This document shows positions 40,283 to 48,348 of a DNA stretch of 64,000 nucleotides, piece by piece. The stretch comes from Nonomuraea pusilla. GTDB taxonomy: Bacteria; Actinomycetota; Actinomycetes; Streptosporangiales; Streptosporangiaceae. The stretch lies in NCBI RefSeq assembly GCF_900109355.1, contig NZ_FOBF01000016.1, positions 1-64,000 on the forward strand. Reading direction: 5' to 3'. Positions within the stretch are counted from its first letter, which is position 1, and each line of letters opens with the position of its first letter. The position numbers and the translations under genes were made by a program. The notes under the pieces were generated by a model. That model saw only the letters and a program-made list of their open reading frames with translations. It made no database searches and was not told the origin of the DNA.

Positions 40283-41059
40283 TCAGGAGGGGTTTCCGCC
40301 GGCGGCGATGGCCCGGATGGCGGGGAGGTCCTCGACGAGCTTCCACAGGGGTGTGCGGTAGGTCAGCCCGCTGACGCTGATCGCGCCACTGGGTGTGGTG
40401 GGCGAGGTCAGGTGGACCAGGACGGCCACGCAGTTGACGCCGGGCTCGTTCTCCTGGTCGTCGACGGCGTAGCCCTGTTCGCGGATCCGCACGAGTTCGG
40501 CGTGCAGGTCCTCGACGGTGCCGAGGGAGCGCTCGGTGCGGCGCTCGAGTCTCCGGTCGCCCGCCCAGGCGCGCACCGCGTCCTCGTCCCTGAGCGCGTC
40601 GGCGAGCAGGACCTTGCCCACCGCGGTGCAGTGGGCGGGGTTGCGCCCCCCGACCACGGAGGTCAGGCGCACGGCGCCGGCCGGCGGGTCGAGCTTCGAA
40701 CGGTAGACGACCGAGGCGCCGTCCAGCACCGCGTAGTGCGCGGTCTCGCCGTACCGTTCGCACAGCGCCTGGAGGAGGGGCACGGCACGGACGTGATCGG
40801 GCCGTGCCTCGTGGTGGGCGAACGCCATCCGAAGGAACTCGTCGCCCAGGATGTAGCGGCCGTGGCCGTCCTTCGAGGCGAAGCCCGCGCGGCGAAGCGA
40901 GGCCAGCGCCCGGTGCACCGTCGGCTTCGGGCTCGCGACCCTGCGCGCCATCTCGTCCAGGCCGATGCCGTCGGGGTGACGGGCCAGCTCGGCCAGGACC
41001 GCGAGAACACGGTCGGATCCGACGAGCCTGGACTCGCCGTCGGCCACTCCCTCATTCAC
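40283..41059 (-). CDS. IclR-family transcriptional regulator
   Basis: A 258-residue regulator. The N-terminal winged helix (RVLAVLAELARHPDGIGLDEMARRVASPKPTVHRALASL, about residues 17-55) and the C-terminal ligand-binding domain (VYRSKLDPPAGAVRLTSVVGGRNPAHCTAVGKVLLA, about 117-152) are typical of IclR. It lies between two operons it probably controls: the hydrolase and Zn dehydrogenase downstream, and the divergent dehydratase and SDR. The ATG at 41059 follows TACTCT by eleven bases, suggesting a very short leader. Confidence 0.88.
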   Translation of the reverse strand: MNEGVADGESRLVGSDRVLAVLAELARHPDGIGLDEMARRVASPKPTVHRALASLRRAGFASKDGHGRYILGDEFLRMAFAHHEARPDHVRAVPLLQALCERYGETAHYAVLDGASVVYRSKLDPPAGAVRLTSVVGGRNPAHCTAVGKVLLADALRDEDAVRAWAGDRRLERRTERSLGTVEDLHAELVRIREQGYAVDDQENEPGVNCVAVLVHLTSPTTPSGAISVSGLTYRTPLWKLVEDLPAIRAIAAGGNPS

Positions 41060-41151
41060 GTTTCGAAGAGTAGACCATCGTTCCGGGAATCGGAAGCAGG
41101 CGTCTCCTCCCTTCCCATTCCGGCACGCATGGGGCTAATGTGCCACCACAT

Positions 41152-41170
41152 TCTGAATAACAGATTCAGA
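41152..41170. promoter_or_regulatory. Candidate IclR operator
   Basis: TCTGAAT, five bases, ATTCAGA form a perfect 7-bp inverted repeat in the 137-bp region between iclR-like and ilvD-like genes, 27 bp before the dehydratase start. The sequence is AT-rich compared with its surroundings. Confidence 0.55.
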
Positions 41171-41196
41171 TTCCGATTATTGGAAGATGATCTCAG

Positions 41197-42912
41197 TTGG
41201 TTACTCCCCGTAGTGCGCAGTGGTACAGGGGTACGGACCGGAATGCCTACATCCACCGGGCGTGGATGCGGCGCGGACTGCCTCCGCACGCCTTCGACGG
41301 ACGTCCGCACATCGCGATCGCCAACACCGCCTCCGATCTGACCCCCTGCAACGCCCACCTCGACGAGGTGGGGCGGAGCGTGGCGAACGGCGTGTACGAG
41401 GCGGGCGGGATCCCGCTCGACCTGCCCACGGTCTCCCTCGGCGAGACGCAGGTGCGGCCGACGGCCATGCTGTGGCGGAACCTCGCCGCGATGACCATCG
41501 AGGAGATGCTGCGCGCCAACCCGATCGACGGCGTGGTGCTGCTCGGCGGCTGCGACAAGACGATCCCCGCTCTGCTGATGGCCGCCGCCTCGGTGAACCT
41601 GCCGGCGGTGGTGGTCCCCGGCGGGCCGATGCTCACCGGGACGTTCCGAGGAGCGCCCCTGGGCTGCGGCACCGACGTGTGGCGGCTGAGCGAGGACGTC
41701 CGCGCCGGCACGCTGAGTCAGGCGGAGTTCCTCCAGTCGGAGTCGTCGATGATTCGCAGCAAGGGCCACTGCAACACGATGGGCACCGCCTCCACCATGG
41801 GGCTGCTCGCCGAAGTCCTGGGCATGACCCTGCCAGGTGTCGCCGGCACTCCGGCCTCCGACAGCCGCCTGCTGGAGGCCGCGCACGTCACGGGCTCCCT
41901 CGCCGTCGAGCTGGTCGCGACCGACCGCCGGCCCGACGCCGTCATGACCCGCGCCTCGTTCCTCAACGCCATCGTGGCCCTCGCCGCGCTCGGCGGCTCC
42001 ACCAACGCCGTGGTGCACCTGCTGGCCATCGCCGGTCGCCTCGGCGTGGACCTCACCCTCGACGACTTCGACCGCACCGGCTCGGGGGTGCCGCTGCTCG
42101 TCGACCTGCAACCGGCGGGCCGCTTCCTGATGGACGACCTGTACCGGGCCGGCGGCCTGCACGCCGTGCTGCGCGAGGTCCGCCACCTGCTCGACCCCGC
42201 CGCGCTGACGGTCACCGGACGGCCGCTGCTCGACCACGTCGGCGAAGCCCGCATCCACGACCCCGACGTCATCCGCACCTTCCGCGAACCCCTGCGGGAG
42301 GACGCGGGAATCGCCGTCCTTCACGGCAACCTCGCCCCCGACGGCGCCGTCGTCAAGCCGGCCGCGGCCTCGCCGCACCTGCTGCGCCACCGCGGCCCCG
42401 CGGTCGTCTTCGACTCCGTCGAGGACCTGCACGCCAGGATCGACGATCCGGACCTGGACGTCACCGCGGACTCGGTGCTGATCCTGCGCGGCTGCGGGCC
42501 CAAGGGCTACCCCGGCATGCCCGAGGTGGCCAACCTTCCTCTGCCCTCGAAGCTGCTGGCCGAGGGCGTGCGGGACATGGTCCGCGTCTGCGACGGCCGG
42601 ATGAGCGGCACCGCCTATGGCACGGTCGTGCTGCATGTCGCGCCCGAGGCCGCGGCGGGAGGCCCGCTGGCGCGGGTGCGCACCGGCGACATGATCGTCC
42701 TCGACGTGGCCGCCCGCCGGCTCGACGTCGACGTCCCGGCGTCGGAGCTGGCCGCGCGCGAGCCGGCGGCGGCCGCGGTGCGGGCCTTCGCCCGGCCCGA
42801 CCGCGGCTGGCAGCGTCTCTACGTCGAGACGGTACGGCAGGCCGACACCGGCGCCGACCTGGACTTCCTCATCGGTTCGAGCGGCGACGGCGTGCCGCGC
42901 GAATCCCACTGA
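41197..42912 (+). CDS. IlvD/Edd-family sugar-acid dehydratase
   Basis: A 571-residue iron-sulfur dehydratase. Three cluster cysteines are visible: Cys51 (DLTPCNAH), Cys119 (LLGGCDKT) and Cys192 (KGHCNTMG), as in arabinonate and xylonate dehydratases with a [2Fe-2S] cluster. The opening (RSAQWYRGTDRNAYIHRAWM) belongs to the sugar-acid rather than the branched-chain amino acid branch. The family converts a sugar acid to its 2-keto-3-deoxy form. The start is a TTG at 41197, without a strong ribosome site, but homologues begin here. It leads a two-gene operon with the SDR, divergent from IclR. Confidence 0.85.
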   Translation: MVTPRSAQWYRGTDRNAYIHRAWMRRGLPPHAFDGRPHIAIANTASDLTPCNAHLDEVGRSVANGVYEAGGIPLDLPTVSLGETQVRPTAMLWRNLAAMTIEEMLRANPIDGVVLLGGCDKTIPALLMAAASVNLPAVVVPGGPMLTGTFRGAPLGCGTDVWRLSEDVRAGTLSQAEFLQSESSMIRSKGHCNTMGTASTMGLLAEVLGMTLPGVAGTPASDSRLLEAAHVTGSLAVELVATDRRPDAVMTRASFLNAIVALAALGGSTNAVVHLLAIAGRLGVDLTLDDFDRTGSGVPLLVDLQPAGRFLMDDLYRAGGLHAVLREVRHLLDPAALTVTGRPLLDHVGEARIHDPDVIRTFREPLREDAGIAVLHGNLAPDGAVVKPAAASPHLLRHRGPAVVFDSVEDLHARIDDPDLDVTADSVLILRGCGPKGYPGMPEVANLPLPSKLLAEGVRDMVRVCDGRMSGTAYGTVVLHVAPEAAAGGPLARVRTGDMIVLDVAARRLDVDVPASELAAREPAAAAVRAFARPDRGWQRLYVETVRQADTGADLDFLIGSSGDGVPRESH

Positions 42913-42942
42913 ACCGTCGAACCCGACCTTGGAGTCAACGCC

Positions 42943-43626
42943 ATGACGACATCTCGCACCGCACTGATCACCGGAGGCGTCAGCGGCCTGGGCAAGGCCA
43001 CGGCCGACCGCTTGCAGAGCGAGGGCGTTTCGGTCATAACGCTCGACATCACGGAAGGAGCCGATCTCGTCGTCGACGTCACCGACGCCGCCGCGGTGCA
43101 GGCGGCCGCCGACCAGGTGGGGCCGATCGACATCCTCGTCAACTCCGCCGGCATCGTCGGACCCAACGCACCGCTGTGGGAGGTGCCGCCTGACGGCTGG
43201 CGACGCACCTTCGAGGTCAACGTCCACGGCACCTTCAACACCTGCCGCGCCTTCGCGCCGGGCATGCGGGATCGGGGCTGGGGACGCATCGTCAACATCG
43301 CCAGCATGGCCGGCAAGGACGGGAACCCGAACATGGCGGCCTACTCCGCCTCGAAGGCCGCCGTCATCGCGCTGACCAAGTCCCTCGGCAAGGAGCTGGC
43401 CACCAGCGGAGTGCTGGCCAACGTCATCGCCCCGGCGGTGATCGAGACCCCGATGAACGCGGCCACCGCTCCCGAGGCGCTCGCCCACATCACGAGCCTC
43501 ATCCCGATGCGGAGGATCGGGCATCCGGAAGAGGTCGCCGAGCTGATCGCCTGGCTCGCCTCCGATAAGGTCAGCTTCTCCACCGGCGCGGTGTACGACA
43601 TCAGCGGGGGCCGCGCCACCTATTGA
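42943..43626 (+). CDS. Short-chain dehydrogenase, probable 2-keto-3-deoxy sugar acid dehydrogenase
   Basis: A 227-residue classical SDR: cofactor loop TGGVSGLG (10-17), NSAG (67-70), catalytic Ser121, Tyr134 and Lys138 (YSASK). Close relatives in such clusters oxidise C4 of 2-keto-3-deoxy-L-fuconate or -rhamnonate. Its position right after the dehydratase, and opposite the FAH hydrolase, supports that step. Specificity cannot be read from sequence. The ATG at 42943 follows TTGGAG at eight bases. Confidence 0.83.
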   Translation: MTTSRTALITGGVSGLGKATADRLQSEGVSVITLDITEGADLVVDVTDAAAVQAAADQVGPIDILVNSAGIVGPNAPLWEVPPDGWRRTFEVNVHGTFNTCRAFAPGMRDRGWGRIVNIASMAGKDGNPNMAAYSASKAAVIALTKSLGKELATSGVLANVIAPAVIETPMNAATAPEALAHITSLIPMRRIGHPEEVAELIAWLASDKVSFSTGAVYDISGGRATY

Positions 43627-43750
43627 CGCCACCCGTTGACGCGTCTGGAGAACGCGATTCCTCCCTCGCCGGACGGCGGCGATTACACTGCTGCCACGTC
43701 GCGTCCCGACTCGCCCCACGAGTCGGTCGCCGTCTGGGAGGAATGACCGA

Positions 43751-44779
43751 GTGAAGGTCCGCAGTGCCGCGACGCTCCGTGACATCGCCGCGATCTCAGG
43801 GGTCTCGGTCTCGACTGTCTCGCGCGTGCTCAACGGCACCGGCCGCGTGTCGACGGAGACCCGTAAGAGGGTGATGGACGCCGCGCGGCGGCTGGAGTTC
43901 CGCCCGAACGCGCTGGCCCAGTTCTTCGCCACCGGTCGCAGCCACACGGTCGCGGTGCTCGCGCAGAAGGCGACGGGCACCTTCTCGATGCCGGTCATCC
44001 TCGGCATCGCGGGCCGGCTCGCGAAGGAGGACGTCGCCGTCGTCGTCTACGGCGCCGAGGAGGACGACGTCGGCGCCCGGCCGGAGAATATCAGGAAGCT
44101 GCACGCACGGCAGATCGACGGCCTGATCGTCGTCGGAGACGGCAACGACCGCGTCCTGCCGTCGATCTCGCATCTGATGGATCCTCCGGCGGTCTACGCC
44201 TTCGGCGTCAGCGACCACGCGGAGGATCCGGCGTTCATTCCGGACGACCGGATGGCCGGCCGGCTGGCCGTGGAGCACCTGCTGTCGATCGGCAGGCGTC
44301 GGATCGCGTGCGTCGCCGGCCCGGCGAGGTCCGACGCGATGGGCCGCCGGGTCGAGGGGGCGCAGGAGGCGCTCCGCGCGGCGGGTCTCGACTGGGCGCG
44401 TCCTGTGATGCACGGCGGCTGGACCAGGAAGTGGGGACGGACGGCCGCCGAGGAGATCGTGGGCCGTCTGGGCTCCCTGGACGCCGTCGTCTGCGGCAAC
44501 GACTTCATCGCCATGGGCCTGACCGAGGTGCTGACGGCACGGGGAGCCCGGATCCCCGACGACCTCGCGATCGTCGGGCATGACCTGTGGGAGCAGTACA
44601 TCGGCGACGAACCGTACTTCACCTCGATCGACCCCATGCTGGGCGCGCTCGGCGAAGCGGTGGCGTCGCACCTTCTCGGACTGATCGCGGACACGGCGCT
44701 GTCCGGCGGCGTGCACGAGCTGCCGTGCCGGCTCGTGGTCGGCCACTCGACGGGCACGCCCGAGTCCGACCGGGTCTGA
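43751..44779 (+). CDS. LacI-family transcriptional regulator
   Basis: A 342-residue regulator. The N-terminal helix-turn-helix (ATLRDIAAISGVSVSTVSRVL, about residues 7-27) and hinge helix precede a periplasmic-binding-protein-like ligand domain (from HTVAVLAQKATG). The GTG at 43751 has GGGAGGAA upstream. It is followed by a promoter region containing two AACCGGTT palindromes ahead of the ABC importer, its probable target; a sugar or sugar acid would be the inducer. Confidence 0.88.
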   Translation: MKVRSAATLRDIAAISGVSVSTVSRVLNGTGRVSTETRKRVMDAARRLEFRPNALAQFFATGRSHTVAVLAQKATGTFSMPVILGIAGRLAKEDVAVVVYGAEEDDVGARPENIRKLHARQIDGLIVVGDGNDRVLPSISHLMDPPAVYAFGVSDHAEDPAFIPDDRMAGRLAVEHLLSIGRRRIACVAGPARSDAMGRRVEGAQEALRAAGLDWARPVMHGGWTRKWGRTAAEEIVGRLGSLDAVVCGNDFIAMGLTEVLTARGARIPDDLAIVGHDLWEQYIGDEPYFTSIDPMLGALGEAVASHLLGLIADTALSGGVHELPCRLVVGHSTGTPESDRV

Positions 44780-44841
44780 CGAACGGTCGCGCGGCCCGGC
44801 ATCCCGAGCGGACGGCAAGGCCGCGGCCGACCCCATGTGCA

Positions 44842-44851
44842 CAACCGGTTG
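44842..44851. promoter_or_regulatory. Upstream LacI-type half palindrome
   Basis: CAACCGGTTG lies 53 bp upstream of the -35 box and shares its AACCGGTT core with the operator at 44939. Two such sites could support looping. Confidence 0.55.
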
Positions 44852-44903
44852 CCCAAACCGTCATCTTCCTGGAATCCCAGATAAGGGCGGGCTGAACTGG
44901 CTA

Positions 44904-44932
44904 TTGACACTCGTGAAACGTCAAGGCAACAT
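44904..44932 (+). promoter_or_regulatory. Promoter of the sugar importer/GH28 operon
   Basis: TTGACA (44904-44909) and CAACAT (44927-44932) are 17 bases apart. The transcription start would fall at about 44939, inside the next palindrome. Confidence 0.55.
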
Positions 44933-44938
44933 CTCTGA

Positions 44939-44950
44939 GCAACCGGTTGC
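44939..44950. promoter_or_regulatory. LacI operator at the transcription start
   Basis: GCAACCGGTTGC is a perfect 12-bp palindrome with the central CG typical of LacI-family sites. A related AACCCGGGTT palindrome follows at 44953-44962. Binding here would block the promoter at 44904-44932. Confidence 0.7.
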
Positions 44951-45005
44951 GCAACCCGGGTTCCTCAAGCCCCCGACATCGTCGGCCCACCCCAAGGGGA
45001 TTGCT

Positions 45006-46358
45006 GTGCAGAGAAACGTGGTCATGGCCGGCGTGGCGGCGATCGCCTTGGTTGTCACCGGGTGCTCGTCAGCCGCCGAATCTCAGGGCTCAGACAAGAA
45101 CGGCGTGATCACTGTCACGGTGGGCGACCGGCCGCCCAGCAGCCAGCCCGAATTGCAGAAGGCGCTGGACACCTCCATCCAGCAGTTTCAGGCAGCCAAT
45201 CCGAACATCAAGGTCGTCTCCAAGGAGACCTCCTGGAACGCCCAGACCTTCCAGGCCCTCCTGGCCGGCGGCCAGATGCCGACGGTGATGGGCGTGCCGT
45301 TCACCGAGCCGGCATCGCTGATCAAGAACCACCAGGTCGCGGACATCACCGCCGCCCTGAAGGCGACCGGCCTGGACGGCGAGCTCAACCAGTCGGTGCT
45401 GAGCGTCGCGCAGAGCGGCGGCGCCACCTACGGCGTCCCGACCGACGTCTACTCCGTGGGCCTGGCGTACAACCGGGCGCTGTTCAAGCAGGCGGGGCTC
45501 GACCCCGACCGGCCCCCGGCCACCTGGGAGCAGGTCCGGACCTACGCCGCCGCCATCGCCAAGGCCACCCATCAGGCCGGCTACGCGACCTACGACCAGG
45601 ACCACTTCGGCGGCTGGATGACGACCGCGGCCACCTACAGCTTCGGCGGCAGGCTGGAGGACGCCGCCGGGACCAAGGCCACCCTCGCCATCCCGGAGCT
45701 CAAGGCCTACCTGAACCTCGTCAAGACGATGCGATGGACCGACACGAGCATGGGCTCCAACTTCAACTACAGTGCCAAACCCGCGCTCCAGGACTTCGCG
45801 GCGGGCAAGATCGGCATGATCCTGAATCTGCCTCAGGACTACCCGGCGATCGTGCAGAACTACAAGATGGACCCCGACGACTACGGGTTCGCCGCCCTGC
45901 CCCAGCAGACGGGCACGAGCGTCTCCCTGTCCGGTGGCATCGTCCAGGTCTTCAACCCCCGCGCGAGCGAGGCGGAGATCGTGGCCGGCCTGAAGTGGAT
46001 CAAGTTCAACCGCTTCAACCAGTACTCCAGCCAGGCCGCCGCCGTGGCCGCCGCCCAGGCCGCGACCAAGGACGGAGCACTCGTCGGCCTGCCCGCGCTC
46101 ACCCCCCTGAGCCAGGCCAAGTACCAGCAGTACCAGGAGTGGATCAAGCCCCTCGCCAACGTGCCGGTGGCGAACTTCGCGGGATACACGGCGGTGGCGG
46201 ACAAGCAGAGCATCGTCCCGGAACCTCGCGGCAACGCCCAGTACCTCTACGGGCAGCTGGACGTGGTCCTGCAGGCCGTCCTGACGAACAAGGACGCGGA
46301 CATCGACGCGCTCCTGCGCACCGCCGAGCAGAACGTCGACGGGCGGCTCGGTCACTAG
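45006..46358 (+). CDS. Sugar ABC transporter substrate-binding lipoprotein
   Basis: A 450-residue family 1 solute-binding protein. Signal peptide and lipobox (IALVVTGC, cysteine about residue 20) precede the mature domain. GGATYGVPTDVYSVGLAYNRALFKQAGL, TWEQVRTYA and GKIGMILNL are typical of the sugar/glycerol-3-phosphate-binding group. The GTG at 45006 has AAGGGG six bases upstream. It is the first gene after the LacI operators. From context it probably binds an oligosaccharide released by the secreted GH28-like protein. Confidence 0.85.
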   Translation: MQRNVVMAGVAAIALVVTGCSSAAESQGSDKNGVITVTVGDRPPSSQPELQKALDTSIQQFQAANPNIKVVSKETSWNAQTFQALLAGGQMPTVMGVPFTEPASLIKNHQVADITAALKATGLDGELNQSVLSVAQSGGATYGVPTDVYSVGLAYNRALFKQAGLDPDRPPATWEQVRTYAAAIAKATHQAGYATYDQDHFGGWMTTAATYSFGGRLEDAAGTKATLAIPELKAYLNLVKTMRWTDTSMGSNFNYSAKPALQDFAAGKIGMILNLPQDYPAIVQNYKMDPDDYGFAALPQQTGTSVSLSGGIVQVFNPRASEAEIVAGLKWIKFNRFNQYSSQAAAVAAAQAATKDGALVGLPALTPLSQAKYQQYQEWIKPLANVPVANFAGYTAVADKQSIVPEPRGNAQYLYGQLDVVLQAVLTNKDADIDALLRTAEQNVDGRLGH

Positions 46359-46451
46359 CGGCCGCCGTCTCGCGGGCCGGGCCGTGCCGGCGCACGAGAC
46401 CTGCCGGCGAGACCGGGGCGAGGCAATGAAGATCTCAGAGAGAAGGTAGGG

Positions 46452-47396
46452 ATGCTCACCGACGCGCTCCAGGCCACCGCGACGGGCGAACCTGCGGCGG
46501 CGGTGCGGCGGGCGCCTGCCCGGCGCCGCCGGTGGCACGGCTGGACGACCGCCATCGTGCTCGCCTTACCCGGTCTGGCCGTCTTCGGACTGTTCTCGTG
46601 GTGGCCGATGATCCGCTCGGGCATCATGGCCTTCCAGGAGACGAACCTGATCGGTGGCGGTTCGTGGGTCGGCCTTCGGAACTTCGCCTACGTCCTGCAC
46701 GACCCCGCACTTCCACAGGCCGTACGCAACACCCTGTGGTTCGCGCTCCTCGGCCTGGTCCTCGGCTTCCCGATCCCGATCGCGCTGGCCGTCTTCATCT
46801 CGGAGCAGCGCGGCTGGCGATCGACCTTCAGCGTGCTGGCGTACCTGCCGGCCGTCATCCCGCCGGTGGTGGCGATCCTGCTGTGGCGGGTGTTCTACGA
46901 TCCGTCGCCGGAGGGCGCGCTCAACGCGCTCCTGCGTCAGGTGGGCCTCGGCCCGTACTCGTGGCTGAACTCCACCTCCCTGGCCATGCCCGCGGTGGTG
47001 ATGGAGGTCATCTGGGCCACCGCCGGATCCACCACGGTCGTCTACCTCGGGGCCCTGAGCCGGGTGGGCGGAGAGCTCTACGAGGCCGCCGAGATCGACG
47101 GGTGCGGCATCTGGAAGCGCATCTGGCACGTGACCCTGCCGCAGATGCGCGGATTCATCCTCGTCCTCCTTCTCCTGCAACTCATCGGAACCCTGCAGGT
47201 GTTCACCGAGCCCTTCCTGCTGACCGGCGGAGGACCCGCGAACTCCACCACCACGGTGCTGATGCTGATCTACAACTACGCGTTCGTGTACGGGAACTTC
47301 GGGGCGGCCGCGGCGCTGTCGGCGATGCTCATGGCCGTGCTGACGCTGGTGGCGGCCCTCTACCTCGCCGCGACCAGAAGGTGGTCCCGGTCATGA
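46452..47396 (+). CDS. Sugar ABC transporter permease (MalF/UgpA type)
   Basis: A 314-residue permease with six predicted helices. The EAA loop reads GELYEAAEIDGCGIWKRIWH (about residues 210-229), then VTLPQMRG. FSWWPMIRSGIMAFQETN is typical of the first helix region. It lies 93 bp after the binding-protein gene and overlaps the second permease (ATGA). No ATPase gene is present, so a shared MsiK-like ATPase is expected. Confidence 0.87.
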   Translation: MLTDALQATATGEPAAAVRRAPARRRRWHGWTTAIVLALPGLAVFGLFSWWPMIRSGIMAFQETNLIGGGSWVGLRNFAYVLHDPALPQAVRNTLWFALLGLVLGFPIPIALAVFISEQRGWRSTFSVLAYLPAVIPPVVAILLWRVFYDPSPEGALNALLRQVGLGPYSWLNSTSLAMPAVVMEVIWATAGSTTVVYLGALSRVGGELYEAAEIDGCGIWKRIWHVTLPQMRGFILVLLLLQLIGTLQVFTEPFLLTGGGPANSTTTVLMLIYNYAFVYGNFGAAAALSAMLMAVLTLVAALYLAATRRWSRS

Positions 47397-48298
47397 GGAC
47401 GAGTCAGCCTGAGCCGACGGCACAGAGCCGATCGATCATCTCGCCCAACGACCTGCACCGCGCCTCGGTACGCCTCACCCTGGGCACCTCCCGCGTCCTG
47501 ATCCTGGCGTCGCTCCTCCTCGCCAGCCTGGGGCCGTTCGTCTGGCTGTTCAAGGCGTCGATCTCCACCACGCAGGACACCATCCGGCACCCGTACGGGT
47601 GGTTCCCCTCCGGGACCCGTTGGGACAACCTGTCCACGGCCTGGCACCAGGTCGATGTCAGCCGGTACATCCTGAACTCAGCGGTGATGACCATCGGCGA
47701 GATCGCGGTGAGCCTGGTCGTCACCGTCACCCTCGCCTACGCGCTCGCGATCCTGCGCCCCGCGTGGGGGCCGATCGTCTACGGCGCGGTACTGGCGACG
47801 CTCTTCATCCCGGTCGCGGTGGCGATGGTCCCGCTGTTCATGACCATCTCGGATCTGCCCCTGCTGCACACCAGCCTGGTCAGCAGCTACTGGTCGGTGT
47901 GGCTGCCCGCAGGCGCCAACGCCTTCAACGTCCTGATCATGAAGCGCTTCATGGACGACTTCCCGCGGGAGATCCTCGAAGCCGCGTCAGTCGACGGGGC
48001 GGGACCGCTCCGCACGCTGTGGCACGTCGTCCTTCCGCTGGCGAAGCCGATGGTCGTCGTGGAGGCGGTCCTCGTGATGATGGCCGCCTGGAAGGACTAC
48101 CTGTGGCCGAGCCTCGCCCTGCAGGAGCCGGACATGCAGCCGATCTCCGTGGCGTTGCCGCGGGTCGCCGAGAACGCCGAGCTGAGCGTCCAGATGGCCG
48201 CCATGTTCATCGCGCTCGTCATCCCGCTCCTCGTCTTCCTCGTGTTCCACCGCCAGCTTCTGCGCGGCGCCAGCCTCAGCGGCGCGCTCAAGGGATAG
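47393..48298 (+). CDS. Sugar ABC transporter permease (MalG/UgpE type)
   Basis: A 301-residue permease with six predicted helices. LGPFVWLFKASISTTQDTIRHP and the EAA loop REILEAASVDGAGPLRTLWH (about residues 191-210), then VVLPLAKP, are characteristic. The ATG at 47393 overlaps the preceding stop, so the two permeases are made together as a heterodimer. The secreted GH28-like gene follows after 50 bp. Confidence 0.87.
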   Translation: MRTSQPEPTAQSRSIISPNDLHRASVRLTLGTSRVLILASLLLASLGPFVWLFKASISTTQDTIRHPYGWFPSGTRWDNLSTAWHQVDVSRYILNSAVMTIGEIAVSLVVTVTLAYALAILRPAWGPIVYGAVLATLFIPVAVAMVPLFMTISDLPLLHTSLVSSYWSVWLPAGANAFNVLIMKRFMDDFPREILEAASVDGAGPLRTLWHVVLPLAKPMVVVEAVLVMMAAWKDYLWPSLALQEPDMQPISVALPRVAENAELSVQMAAMFIALVIPLLVFLVFHRQLLRGASLSGALKG

Positions 48299-48348
48299 CG
48301 GGCGAGTCCGAGCACGCACACCACGTCAAAGAAGGTGGTCAGGCAGTG

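Noticed and set aside
47599..48345. Upstream extension of the GH28-like gene in the same frame through the second permease gene
   Set aside because: The extension is an Arg/Gly-rich shadow of the permease. The signal peptide at 48349 and the ribosome site mark the true start.
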